Shown here piece by piece: positions 20,875-31,269 of a DNA stretch of 64,000 nucleotides (its first letter is position 1; each line of letters begins with the position of its first letter). Source of the DNA: a bacterium. Lineage in GTDB: Bacteria; Krumholzibacteriota; Krumholzibacteriia; LZORAL124-64-63. The notes beneath the pieces were generated by a model that made no database searches, was not told the DNA's origin, and was given only the letters and a program-made list of their open reading frames with translations. The stretch is taken from NCBI GenBank assembly GCA_024223715.1, contig JAAEOA010000047.1, forward strand, positions 1 to 64,000. The letters run 5' to 3'. A program made the position numbers and the translations under genes.

Positions 20875-22163
20875 TGTATTCCTCCGGTCTGGGCATAGGG
20901 GCCAAGACCCAGCAGACTCATGCGGTCAGCTTCGGCCATGGCTAAATCTCTTTGTATTTGCAGGGCACGCAAACGAATATTTGCGTAGGTTCTTTGGGCG
21001 TCCACCAGTTCCAAAAACATGAGTCGACCCACTCCATAAGCTTGTTGGGCCTGATTCAATCCACGTTCTGCGGCAGGAAGGATTGTAGTTTCCAAAGTTT
21101 CCAGTTGCTCATGCAGGAGGTCATGATTCTGTTTGGCTGTGATCAAGGCAACTTTCCACTCGTTTTCCACCTGACGAGCTTCGTGTTCGACCATTACTTT
21201 CAGGGACTTTGTTTCAGCCAGGCGACCCTGGTTACGATTAAACAGAGGCACGGGAATGGAAATACCGCCCTCGACAAAGTTATCGTCTTCAGGTCTGGCC
21301 TGCCCAAAAGCGAGGAACACACCCAAATCAGGGAATCGTTCCGCACCGGCAACTCGTGCTTCAGCATCGGCGGCAGCCACACCCATTCGTGCTCTGAGAA
21401 CTGCGGGATGATTGGCTACTTTTTCCAAATGGTCCAAACCCCAGGTATGTTTTCCTTCATTGTTTACCAAAGATCCGGAAACCCGATCCAAAGGCAGGTT
21501 CAGACCACCAAGAAGGGCAATTGTTTCTGAATTACTCAACACTCGCTGCCCGCGCAACTGTTGCAAGGAAACTTCCAGATCATAAACTTCAAGCATAGCT
21601 TTGGTCACATGGGATTCTGGTTCCGAACGGGAATCAAAACGGGCTTTGGCTAACTGGAGAGTTTGTTGGGCCCTATTCATAAGCACACCAAAAGTGACTT
21701 CAACTTCCTGAAAATACAATTGGTCAGCCCACAGCTTATGAATCTGTCCGTAAATTTCCCGGCGACTTTGAAGCAACTCATACTGGGCTGACTCTGCCTG
21801 AAAGTTGGCCGCTTCCCGGGCCAATCCGAGGCGACCACCCAGCACCAGAGGTTGCATCAATTCCACTCGCATTTTGTAGGGATTGGGATCAACCAGAAAA
21901 GCTTCGCCAATACCGAATGTCAACTCGGGATTGGGATACAGCCCAGCTTGAACAGCTTGACCGAGCCGGGCACTAATTCTGGCCCTGTCGATACCCAATT
22001 GGGGATTTGTCAGTTCAGCCAGTCGGAACAGATCGTCCAAACTTATTTCAGACTGATTGAGAATGGCATTCACCTCGTCCTGCGGGCCTGTTTGTCCGGA
22101 TGCCACCGGTACCAGACCAGAAATCGCAAGAGCCACTATTAACAACTTAAACCACATCACCAA
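20871..22163 (-). CDS. TolC-family outer membrane efflux protein (CusC/CzcC-like)
   Basis: ISLDDLFRLAELTNPQLGIDRARISARLGQAVQAGLYPNPEL; GISIPVPLFNRNQGRLAETKS; ATGA overlap with the cusB-like start. Confidence 0.92.
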   Translation of the reverse strand: MVMWFKLLIVALAISGLVPVASGQTGPQDEVNAILNQSEISLDDLFRLAELTNPQLGIDRARISARLGQAVQAGLYPNPELTFGIGEAFLVDPNPYKMRVELMQPLVLGGRLGLAREAANFQAESAQYELLQSRREIYGQIHKLWADQLYFQEVEVTFGVLMNRAQQTLQLAKARFDSRSEPESHVTKAMLEVYDLEVSLQQLRGQRVLSNSETIALLGGLNLPLDRVSGSLVNNEGKHTWGLDHLEKVANHPAVLRARMGVAAADAEARVAGAERFPDLGVFLAFGQARPEDDNFVEGGISIPVPLFNRNQGRLAETKSLKVMVEHEARQVENEWKVALITAKQNHDLLHEQLETLETTILPAAERGLNQAQQAYGVGRLMFLELVDAQRTYANIRLRALQIQRDLAMAEADRMSLLGLGPYAQTGGIQ

Positions 22164-22256
22164 GCATCCTCCAGGAGAAGGTCAACATCAAACGACCCGG
22201 ACGAGATGAGTTCTCGCCGCTGCCGAAAATGATTATTCAGAAAGTTTTGGGAAAAA

Positions 22257-22610
22257 CTAGGAGAGGATCTGCGGAGGGTGGAAAAACGAATCGAGGCCAA
22301 CCCAGAAATTGCCCTGGTCCACGACTTGGGTGCGGCCACTGAAGCCGTCAATGTTTCCAAGTCGAACCGAGCCAATCATGATGCAGGCCAAACCGCCGCA
22401 ACTTGATAACCCACAGTCCAGGCAACCAGTTTCGCATCCGCTTTCGTCTTGACAGTCATCAGAACAGGAAGACTCGGCCGCGCCTCCGGCACATGCAGAG
22501 ACTTCATCCTGATGATCAGTGAAATCGCACAACAATTGACCGGAGACAGGTATTGCCACCAGCAGAGCCATACAGACAAGAGCAATGTAAATTGAAGTTT
22601 TTATGGTCAC
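22257..22610 (-). CDS. small exported Cys-rich protein upstream of efflux operon
   Basis: signal peptide then CDFTDHQDEVSACAGGAAESSCSDDCQDESGCETGCLDCGLSSCGGLAC; same strand, directly upstream of the tolC-like gene. Confidence 0.65.
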   Translation of the reverse strand: MTIKTSIYIALVCMALLVAIPVSGQLLCDFTDHQDEVSACAGGAAESSCSDDCQDESGCETGCLDCGLSSCGGLACIMIGSVRLGNIDGFSGRTQVVDQGNFWVGLDSFFHPPQILS

Positions 22611-22974
22611 TACCTGTTTGGGTTTGGAATAAGAGGCTTTTGACTTTAACGAACATTATATGGGAAGTTCCCAAAAAATTCAAGATGTCGGGAAATATTT
22701 GGAATACAATTGTACGCAAACACTAACAAATCATTAAAGTTAGCCACTAACACAATAATTTGGGGAATTCTGATAAATTGTTTCCGACAGGCCGCTTTCA
22801 GTTCTTCCAAAATGGGGCAACTTGATTCGTGCTGTTTTTTTACGACTTACAATGCTTCTGGGAATATTTAACAAAACAGGGTAACCTGGAAAGGAGAGGG
22901 TAGAAATAAAATGCTCCCCAAAAATAATACCATTTGAGACCGGAAAAAATTCCGTCCCAACCAAAGGCCTTGTC

Positions 22975-23790
22975 ATGAATGATCTGAGCGAAAATTCCAG
23001 CAACGAATTCATACTCTCTTTCGAAGACAGCGCCGACCGCGTGCCCGTACTGTGGCTCCACGGATTTCCTCTGAACAATACCATGTGGGACTTGCAGGTT
23101 GCCGGTCTGTCTGACGTTGCCAGATTGATCACTCCCGATCTTCGTGGCCACGGGTTGACCGAAGCAACATCGGTTACTCCCTACAGCATGGAACTTATGG
23201 CCGGGGATTGCATTCGTATTTTGGACCATCTGGGTTGCCAAGGGCCGGTGGTGGTGGCGGGATTGTCCATGGGTGGCTATTTGGCCTTTGAAATTTGTCG
23301 TCGGTTCCCCGAACGTGTAGCCGGGCTCATACTCGCAGCCACCAAAGCCACCGCCGACACCGAGGAAGTGAAATTAAACCGCGACAACTCAGCTCGAATA
23401 GTGATGAGCGATGGTGTCAAACCGGTTGTGGATGGCTTGTTGCCGAAGTTACTGTCACCGAAGGCTTACGAAGATGATCCCGACCTGGTTGATTTTTTAA
23501 GAGACATGATGCTCCTGACTTCACCGGAAGGAATTGCTGGCGCCCAGGGGGCTATGCGTGACCGTCCGGACTCTACACCCGACTTGCCTGATTTGAATAT
23601 CCCGACCCTGATTATTCATGGAGATGAAGACCAGCTGATTCCGCTTGATGAAGCCAAGGCCATGGCAGCTGCGTTACCGGAAGCGGAATTGGTTATCATT
23701 CCAGGGGCTGGACACATGCCAAATCTTGAACAACCCATGGTCTTCAATGATGCAGTGCGTGAATTTCTGGAAGTTTTTTATGGAGAGTAG
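22975..23790 (+). CDS. alpha/beta-fold hydrolase
   Basis: VPVLWLHGFPLNNTMWDLQV..; nucleophile elbow VVVAGLSMGGYLAFE; IHGDEDQLIP; GAGHMPNLEQP. Confidence 0.92.
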   Translation: MNDLSENSSNEFILSFEDSADRVPVLWLHGFPLNNTMWDLQVAGLSDVARLITPDLRGHGLTEATSVTPYSMELMAGDCIRILDHLGCQGPVVVAGLSMGGYLAFEICRRFPERVAGLILAATKATADTEEVKLNRDNSARIVMSDGVKPVVDGLLPKLLSPKAYEDDPDLVDFLRDMMLLTSPEGIAGAQGAMRDRPDSTPDLPDLNIPTLIIHGDEDQLIPLDEAKAMAAALPEAELVIIPGAGHMPNLEQPMVFNDAVREFLEVFYGE

Positions 23791-23878
23791 GGTGCATTGT
23801 GTTTGCCAGAAGTTTATAATGAATGGGATAGTATGGTAAAAGATTCCAGTTTCATTCTCGCTGATCGGGAGATTATTT

Positions 23879-25099
23879 TTGAGTCTGCTTTCCACTGAAA
23901 ACATAGCTGTGCAGCTAAAAGCTCCTGTTGTCAGAGCGGTTAAAAAAGGCCATCCCTGGGTATTTGATAAAGGCATATACAAACAGAACAAACCCGGAAA
24001 TTCGGGAGACCTGGCTATATTGTACGATCAAAAACGGGATTTTGTCGGAATTGGGTTATTTGACCCTGAATCTCCCATTAAAATACGTGTTCTTCATCGA
24101 GGCCAACCGACAAAACTGGATACAAAGTGGTTTCAGAAAAAACTGGATTCTGTTTTCCAAAGAAGATCTGAACTGATCAACGATCCTCAGACTACGGGTT
24201 ATCGACTGGTCAGTGGTGAAAACGATGGCATTCCTGGCTTGGTTGTTGATCGGTATGAAGGAACATTGGTTTTTAAGTTGGACACGGTGGCCTGGCTCCC
24301 CCATCTAGAAGCACTGATATCAGTATTCAAAGATTTGCTCGACCCTGAAAGAATTGTTCTGCGCGCCAGCCGTACGGTAATAAACTCCTCCTTCTGCCCC
24401 GCGCACATAAAGGATGGCTGCGTGATTTTCGGAGAAGAACTGAATGGTCCCATAATTTTCCGTGAAAACGGACTGCGATTTGAAGCTGAACCAATTATCG
24501 GTCAAAAGACCGGATTTTTTCTGGACCAGAGAGATAATCGGGACCGGGTGGGCAAGTTATCAAAAGGAGAAACCGTATTAAATGTTTTTTCCTATACCGG
24601 TGGGTTTTCTCTTTTTGCTGCCAGCAATGCAGCAAAATCGGTGACCAGTCTTGATTTGAGTCAACCTGCTTTGGATGCCGCACAACGGAATTTTGACTTG
24701 AACCAGGATATTATTAACATTTCGAAAACTCCCCATATTCTTATGCGTGATGATGCGTTCAGTGCTTTGGAAGAGCTCTCCAAAAAGAGTCAAAAATATG
24801 GCATTGTCATTCTCGATCCGCCTTCATTTGCAAAAAAACAAACCGACATACCGGGAGCATTAATCGCCTATGGCAAATTGGCAAAACTTGGTTTGCAGGT
24901 GTTAAAAAAAGGCGGAGTACTGGTATCAGCGTCTTGCTCGGCAAGAGTCTCCGCAGATGATTTTTTTGAGACTGTAATCAGGGCAGCCGCCGCCTGTGGC
25001 CGCCCGTTACAGGTGATTGAAAAAACGGGCCATGCTGTTGATCACCCCGTTGGGTTTTCTGAAGGTGCTTACTTAAAATGCCTTTTTGCAAGAGGGTGA
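23879..25099 (+). CDS. class I SAM-dependent rRNA methyltransferase, RlmI-like (PUA + MTase)
   Basis: PWVFDKGIYK..GDLAILYDQKRDFVGIGLFDPESPIKIRVL; TGFFLDQRDNRD..VLNVFSYTGGFSLFAAS; VILDPPSFAKKQ; TTG start. Confidence 0.9.
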   Translation: MSLLSTENIAVQLKAPVVRAVKKGHPWVFDKGIYKQNKPGNSGDLAILYDQKRDFVGIGLFDPESPIKIRVLHRGQPTKLDTKWFQKKLDSVFQRRSELINDPQTTGYRLVSGENDGIPGLVVDRYEGTLVFKLDTVAWLPHLEALISVFKDLLDPERIVLRASRTVINSSFCPAHIKDGCVIFGEELNGPIIFRENGLRFEAEPIIGQKTGFFLDQRDNRDRVGKLSKGETVLNVFSYTGGFSLFAASNAAKSVTSLDLSQPALDAAQRNFDLNQDIINISKTPHILMRDDAFSALEELSKKSQKYGIVILDPPSFAKKQTDIPGALIAYGKLAKLGLQVLKKGGVLVSASCSARVSADDFFETVIRAAAACGRPLQVIEKTGHAVDHPVGFSEGAYLKCLFARG

Positions 25100-25130
25100 G
25101 ACAAACTCCTCCTGATACTTTTGGCACTGA

Positions 25131-26912
25131 TCACCTGACCAGCACCATCTTTCTTCCTTCGGTTCCTGAACCACTGCTCAACTGATAATAGTAAACTCCA
25201 GAGGGCGTTTCAGCACCGTGGTCGTCCCTTCCGTTCCAATGCACCGACTCCGAGCCTGGCCCGGCATCTCCATCATACAGGGTGCGAACGAGACGGCCCT
25301 GCACATCATAAATCCGCAGTACCACATGTTGTCGACGGGACGTTTCAAATTTTATGTCCGTTGCTGGGTTAAACGGATTGGGGTGGTTTTGATTTAATTG
25401 AAGTCCGGCCATTGGAGTAAGAGGTGCCGGCGATAATGATGAGCCCAGAGTTCCATCCCCATTAAGATTCTGTCCGTAAATATCATAGTTTCCCGAGCGG
25501 TTGTCTGCCCAAATTGCCCGCACGGTTCCATCCTCACCTATGACAGTCATGAGATCGTCCTTACCGCTCAAATTTGTACTCACTCCAACCGCAGCAGGGA
25601 TCCACATTGGTGAGCCGTCAGTATCAACCTTAATGCCGACAACCTGATCCTGACCAAAGGAGTTATAAGGAGCCTGGAAGAATAATCCCATGACTGCATC
25701 GCCAGAATCTTCGGCCCGGACAAAACCTTCAATAGTTGTATCCACAGGAACGATTTGCACACCATTGTCGGTCCACAACCTTTCTCCCGTGGTGCTGATT
25801 CTTTGGGAGAAAACACCCTTTTCGTTTTGGTTGCTGCTCATTTGAATGTAAAAAACCGTGGCTTCGCCACTCGTCGGGTTGAAGGTCAGGTCCGGTGAAA
25901 TTTGAGAGTAGCCTGGATTTGTGGAGACAGGTAAGCCATTGTGTCCATAATCCTCATTACCGTCTTGATCCACATGTTGGGCGCGGGCGGTGAAATTTAG
26001 ACCCGTTGCAACAGACCAGCTGAAGAATGCTCCACCCTGCCCATCAGCAATCATCTGGAAGTAATGGCCCATCGGTACGGTGGCATCATCCATAATCATC
26101 AAATAGTCGGCCCAGACCGGTTGGGCCGAAGCATCAAAACGTTGGGCTTTGATTTGGCGATTTCCCATGAACGAATAGACGGGAACGTAAGCCATGAGGA
26201 ATCCGTCGGTGCCGCACGGGACCATGGATTGGCCTGAGGGCAGACTGTCCGTTCCTTCAGTGACCGATAGGCCGCCAGCGGCAAGCAAGGGTGTGCCTTC
26301 AGAGTTGTACCGCTGAACTTTTATTGATGGACCACCAAAAGTTGAGTCCTGAAACCACGCCACGACAACATCGCCGTTGTTGGTTTCAACCAGGCTGGGT
26401 GGTCCCTTGCTGTCAGCATTGTTGCTCACATCGATGCCATCGGCTCCCCAGGAAAAAGAGCCATCGGAAGCAATTTTATAAACATGGATGTTGGAATTCC
26501 CCCCACGGATATCGGCAAAGGAAACGATGGCGTTGCCACCCGAATCAGCAATCAGGGACCAGTCCATGACCCAGGAGTTCTGGGCGTGACCGCTGACGGT
26601 TATTCCACCATGAGGCCACTGTTCGGTACCGTCGGCGGCCAGCAACTGCAGGTTAACATTGTAGTTACTACTGGAGTTGTCGTACCAGCCGACATAGCAG
26701 GAGCCATCAGGGTTAATAGCCAAATGAGGAACAATCTGATCGCCATCACCGGTCCCCAGAGGCAGATTGACAGCAGATTCGTCGGGCCATTGAGCGAAGG
26801 TGGTGGTGGAGATCAGAAGCAAGAGGACGGGCAAGAAAAGGCGAAAGGCAAAAAACATAACAGTCTCCCGATGATATTGAATGACCTGATGGAAAATGGC
26901 AGTATAACACAA
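25131..26912 (-). CDS. secreted repeat protein with C-terminal FlgD-like/T9SS-type sorting domain
   Basis: signal peptide (from MFFAFRLFLPVLLLLISTTTFAQ) and NHPNPFNPATDIKFETSRRQHVVLRIYDVQGRLVRTL...SGVYYYQLSSG. Confidence 0.85.
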   Translation of the reverse strand: MCYTAIFHQVIQYHRETVMFFAFRLFLPVLLLLISTTTFAQWPDESAVNLPLGTGDGDQIVPHLAINPDGSCYVGWYDNSSSNYNVNLQLLAADGTEQWPHGGITVSGHAQNSWVMDWSLIADSGGNAIVSFADIRGGNSNIHVYKIASDGSFSWGADGIDVSNNADSKGPPSLVETNNGDVVVAWFQDSTFGGPSIKVQRYNSEGTPLLAAGGLSVTEGTDSLPSGQSMVPCGTDGFLMAYVPVYSFMGNRQIKAQRFDASAQPVWADYLMIMDDATVPMGHYFQMIADGQGGAFFSWSVATGLNFTARAQHVDQDGNEDYGHNGLPVSTNPGYSQISPDLTFNPTSGEATVFYIQMSSNQNEKGVFSQRISTTGERLWTDNGVQIVPVDTTIEGFVRAEDSGDAVMGLFFQAPYNSFGQDQVVGIKVDTDGSPMWIPAAVGVSTNLSGKDDLMTVIGEDGTVRAIWADNRSGNYDIYGQNLNGDGTLGSSLSPAPLTPMAGLQLNQNHPNPFNPATDIKFETSRRQHVVLRIYDVQGRLVRTLYDGDAGPGSESVHWNGRDDHGAETPSGVYYYQLSSGSGTEGRKMVLVR

Positions 26913-27018
26913 GTGACGCCTTTTTGTTGGACATCAGTTGAAATTTTGCCCGGTCAAAAAACTCACCCTTCAAAAGCTAGCTCAATATGGTATGGAATAT
27001 TTTTCTCACAATAGTAAA

Positions 27019-27046
27019 CCGGTCGCCCCTTTGGAGAGACGACCGG
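27019..27046 (-). terminator. possible terminator hairpin
   Basis: ccggtcg / cgaccgg 7-bp stem between the 27186 and 25131 minus-strand genes. Confidence 0.4.
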
Positions 27047-27185
27047 AAGAAGGTCTAACAAATGTCCTCAGCAAAATCGTCGCAGTCGTATCCCTTGGTA
27101 CCGTCGTCCTGCGGATCCTGCTCGTATTTGCGATCAGGAATACCGGTTGCCCAGGCGGCGCCCCGTGTTTAACACCCCCAACAAC

Positions 27186-29510
27186 CTACATCTGGAACAG
27201 GTATTGGATCTTCATAAAGTACTGACGCGAAGTCTGACGCCATTGCGTTGGCTGACTTTGGGAAGCCGCCTGAAAATCCCGGAAGTCGTGAGTCGATCCC
27301 AGATAAAACACCGAGAACGAATTCACCCGATAAGTCAGCAACGGATCCACTTCCCATTTACCACCAAAATACATATGATAACGAGGGAAATTTCCATCGA
27401 TCGCCTCTTCACGGTAAGGCGGATTCTCTGAATTGTTGTGTTGCACCACTAGTCGGAGGCTCAATCGCCGACTCAACTGCAAGCGTACCCTTGCCCGGGC
27501 AATAACTTGTTCAAAAAGCAGCTCACCGGTGCTGTGATCATCGCTGCGAATGTAATCCAGAGTTGGTTCAATAATCAGATTATCCATCGGCTTAATATCC
27601 AGAGCAAATGAAGCCCGAACCTGGTCGCCTCTTTCCAGCGAAAACAAGGCCGGTGTCTCAGAAATTTGAACCATCATGTAATACCCCAACCGATCCCAGG
27701 GGCGACTGTCCCAACGAAATCTGGCACTCCACAGTTCATCGAACAGGATATCACTCCAAACCTCTTCGCCTCTCTCGTAATTAAAACTGAAATTGGTTTG
27801 GGCCCAGCGCAAACGGACGTCCACACCCGCACTGGAATGAAGCCACTTGCGGTGTCCCGCCATATTCCAACGTCCATTTACAAAAGCACTGGGAGAGATT
27901 CTTTCAATCATCCCCTCCTCAAAGTTAATATTGTAATTGGTATAAATGAAGCTGTTGCGTTGATCGTTCCAGGGGTCATAGCCAGTTTGAGTACGGTAAG
28001 TTTGACCTACCTGATTGTAATCCAGAACAAAATTCCAGTGGTCCGCCGAACGGCGCAACTCGGTAATAAATGCGTTTCCATTGTATTTTTCCCCATCCAA
28101 ATCCACCGTGTATTTTCCATCGGCAAAAGTTTCACCCGGGCTGATCTCAATACCGTCGGATTCTTCTGTTTCCGAATGAACAAACTGTCCCATCAGGCTC
28201 AGCGTATTAGTGAGTCGGAAATTTGCATCCCCTGCATAAATAGTCCCCACACCTCCTGCATCGTATCGCCTGTCGGTTAGCATAAATCCCACCTGAGAAT
28301 TATTTCCAAGACTATGCAGACCCCGAAGAACACTCACATCGCTTCGCCCCAAATTTTCCATATAGCTGCGTTCTTCAGTGGGAATGATGTAAGGGGAGTT
28401 TTCATCACTGGCGTAAAACGCGGCAACACTGGACTTGGACCAGCGAGCGGTGCCTTTGACCGCAACCACAGGATCGACCACCATCCGGGTATAAAATGAA
28501 TTAAAATAGGTTCGAAAAAGATCGTTACCCTCCTGAAAGAAAGGACGTCTTTCAGGAAATCGTTGCAGGATTGTCGTATTGACATTTATCTGATCAGCAT
28601 CAGCCTCGATCTGGCTATAATCGGGATTGATAGTGGCCTCCAGAGTGATATCCGATGTTACGGAGTATTTGGCGCCCAGGGAAACCTCACCCATAATATC
28701 TTCGCTGCTCATGCCGGAATCGCCATCCAGGTCATTTTCAATTTCAGCTGTTTGGTAGCCGATCATGGCAGGCAAAAACTCCAGCCCCTTACCAGCCGAT
28801 ACTCCATTTACACCCTGAACAAAACCCCATTGGCAAGGCCGACACTGATCATTTCTATCCCTCGCCGCCCAAGTGGATTGATGAGTACTCTCCCTTGGAT
28901 GCGTGCGTTGGAAATTGAGACGCCAATTCTGCACCTCTGCTGCCGGAAACCGCATTCCAGAAAATGGAATAGCCATTTCTACGATGTAACCCTCGTCGGT
29001 AATACTTGCCGCCGAATGCCAAATCATGTCAAAACCACGGTCACTGCCCTGCACGTTGGTCCACATCAAATCTTTCTGAATTCCATAAGGATTGACAATA
29101 AATTCGTATGCCCACTGCCCTTCACCAAAAGTATCAATCTGTATACCAACTTCGTCGTCGTTAAAAAACTGATCTCGCTGACACATTGTGGCCCGGATCA
29201 GGTTAGGATCATCATTGCAGACAAATGCCACGTAAAGATGACTGTCAGAATATGTGAGGTAAACGGTGGTGGGTTTTAAAGGCTCTGTATTATCACCTGG
29301 ATAAACTTCACTGAAGCCGGTGGCTTGTCCAGCATTCAGCCACCCCTCATCGTCCAGAATACCATCGATTTCAATTTCCCCCGGGGCCGATGAAACCACC
29401 ATTGTCGGAGTAATGGCTGGCTGGAATTGAGCCAGGGCGGCAACAGGAAGGAGAATCAGAGTCAGTAGAAGAACAATTCGATGAACACTTACAACAGCAT
29501 TTCTTTTCAT
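27186..29510 (-). CDS. DUF5916-like protein (N-terminal CBM9-like domain + outer-membrane barrel)
   Basis: EIEIDGILDDEGWLNAGQATGFSEVYPGDNTEPLKPTTVYLTYSDSHLYVAFVCNDD..; NPDYSQIEADADQINVNTTILQRFPERRPFFQEGNDLF; C-terminal aromatic barrel end YLFQM. Confidence 0.85.
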   Translation of the reverse strand: MKRNAVVSVHRIVLLLTLILLPVAALAQFQPAITPTMVVSSAPGEIEIDGILDDEGWLNAGQATGFSEVYPGDNTEPLKPTTVYLTYSDSHLYVAFVCNDDPNLIRATMCQRDQFFNDDEVGIQIDTFGEGQWAYEFIVNPYGIQKDLMWTNVQGSDRGFDMIWHSAASITDEGYIVEMAIPFSGMRFPAAEVQNWRLNFQRTHPRESTHQSTWAARDRNDQCRPCQWGFVQGVNGVSAGKGLEFLPAMIGYQTAEIENDLDGDSGMSSEDIMGEVSLGAKYSVTSDITLEATINPDYSQIEADADQINVNTTILQRFPERRPFFQEGNDLFRTYFNSFYTRMVVDPVVAVKGTARWSKSSVAAFYASDENSPYIIPTEERSYMENLGRSDVSVLRGLHSLGNNSQVGFMLTDRRYDAGGVGTIYAGDANFRLTNTLSLMGQFVHSETEESDGIEISPGETFADGKYTVDLDGEKYNGNAFITELRRSADHWNFVLDYNQVGQTYRTQTGYDPWNDQRNSFIYTNYNINFEEGMIERISPSAFVNGRWNMAGHRKWLHSSAGVDVRLRWAQTNFSFNYERGEEVWSDILFDELWSARFRWDSRPWDRLGYYMMVQISETPALFSLERGDQVRASFALDIKPMDNLIIEPTLDYIRSDDHSTGELLFEQVIARARVRLQLSRRLSLRLVVQHNNSENPPYREEAIDGNFPRYHMYFGGKWEVDPLLTYRVNSFSVFYLGSTHDFRDFQAASQSQPTQWRQTSRQYFMKIQYLFQM

Positions 29511-29713
29511 GATAAATCACTCCGCTGGGTGCATTTGAGGCTTCGGGGTCGGGGGAAGACCTTCTGCCTATTTTAATTCGCTTAACTACGATGAGTTCTA
29601 ACAATTGTTCAGCTATTTCCTGAGAATTTTTCAATCCACCAATCAAGCAAATATCTAAACAATTTATTATTCCGCAGAGAATGTGAAAGGCCCTGATTCT
29701 GCATATCTGAAGC

Positions 29714-30823
29714 ATGTGCACTTTAATTTACCCATCAAAAAGTTGGCAACCACCGCATTGTCCCAACAGCAACTGCCTTTCACATAAGCAGTTGGCAGAA
29801 AACCGAATATTCAGGCCCCACTCCCACTACTATAGAGCAACCGACAACCGGCATGTACAACGATACCAATGCCTGTCATGCAAAATTACCTTCTCAACCC
29901 AAACTTTCTCCACAACCTACTGGCAAAAAAGAGCAGACCTGGATGAAAAAATTTTCAACCTCTCTGCTAACGGCATGGCAAACAGTCAGATAGCCCGAGT
30001 TATCAAGTGCGCACCCTCAACGGTAGACAGAAAACTGGCCAGAATGGGCCGTCATTGCTTGTTGTACCTATTGATCATGTTGGAAAAAGGAAGGCCTGCT
30101 AAGGAAATTGTCTATGACGGTCTGGAGTCCTTTGAATACAGTCAATATTTCCCGTTTTACTTGAATCTCGCGGTAGAAAAATCATCAGATTACATTTTAT
30201 TTTTTAATGAAAGTGAAATGAGGCGAAAAGGCGCCATGACCGACAAACAGAAAGCAATGCGAGTTCAATTGGAAAAAGAATTGGGTCGACCTGACCCGAA
30301 AGCTATCGAAAAATCGACAGTTAAAATATTCGAACAGCTAATTTCTGACCAAAAGCATGTGACCGTTTTCACTGACAAACACTCCCAATATACCAAACCT
30401 TTATTGGATTTTGGTCAAACAGTTACTCACGAGACAACTGACAGTAAAGACCACCGCGGAGTACACAATAACTTATTTGCAGTCAACCGGTTGGACATGA
30501 TGCTTCGTCACGGAAGTAAAAACCATACTCGAGAAACCATTGCTTTTTCAAAACGTCGGCAAGCTGCAATTGAACGAATGGCCATATTTTCTGTTTATTT
30601 GAATTTTTCGATGGATCGCCGTCAAAGGGGATTAAAGAATTTCACTCCAGCTATGGCCAGAGGTGTTGTGGGACGCAAGCTTATGTATAAGGACATCTTT
30701 GATGTTAGGTTGTTTGTTTTCCAGCATGAAATCCCTGAACAATGGCGACAGTATTACTTCAGAGAGGTTGAAACACGGGTTTTGCCCAACAACAAGGGGC
30801 ATACGTTGAAATACGCTGCTTAA
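29714..30823 (+). mobile_element. IS1-like transposase (zinc-ribbon + DDE-type)
   Basis: N-terminal Cys motif CPNSNC..YQCLSCKITFS, HTH-like SQIARVIKCAPSTVDRKL, YDGLESF / VFTDKHSQY acidic motifs; terminal inverted repeats not found by eye. Confidence 0.6.
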
Positions 30824-30883
30824 TGGAGATAACAAATGGGAAAATGAAAGAGGTTACATTCTTCGAGGAACAATATAAAGAAC

Positions 30884-30911
30884 AACCCCGCTACTTTGGA
30901 GTAACGGGGTT
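30884..30911. terminator. hairpin between the converging transposase and RRM genes
   Basis: aaccccgctac / gtaacggggtt, 11-bp stem with one G-T pair. Confidence 0.65.
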
Positions 30912-30962
30912 TATGTATCAACCCAGGGGCTGACAGCCGGATGTCCAGCTTAACCTACCAAC
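30912..30962 (-). repeat. dispersed repeat copy A
   Basis: GTTGGTAGGTTAAGCTGGACATCCGGCTGTCAGCCCCTGGGTTGATAC; first 19 nt identical to copy B. Confidence 0.6.
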
Positions 30963-31269
30963 GGCCGCCGCCGCCGCCGCCACCGCCGCCGCCACGGTTT
31001 CCACCGAAGCCGCCGCCGCCACCGCGGGGTTTGTCCTGAGCTTCGTTCACGCGAAGTGCACGGCCACCCATTTCAAAGCCATCGAGAGCCTGCATGGCTC
31101 CAGCAATAGCTTCGTCGTCCATTTCAATGAAGCCGAAGCCTCGGGGACGACCGGTTTCGCGGTCGTTGATCAACGCAACAGAGTGAACCGTGCCATGTTG
31201 GCCGAACAGTTCGGTGACTTCGTCTTCGGTCGCGCTGAAGGGCAGGTTGCCCACATACAATTTCTTCAA
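30955..31269 (-). CDS. RRM-domain RNA-binding protein with Gly-rich tail
   Basis: RNP2 KLYVGNL, RNP1 RGFGFIEM, C-terminal RGGGGGFGGNRGGGGGGGGGGRW. Confidence 0.93.
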   Translation of the reverse strand: MKKLYVGNLPFSATEDEVTELFGQHGTVHSVALINDRETGRPRGFGFIEMDDEAIAGAMQALDGFEMGGRALRVNEAQDKPRGGGGGFGGNRGGGGGGGGGGRW

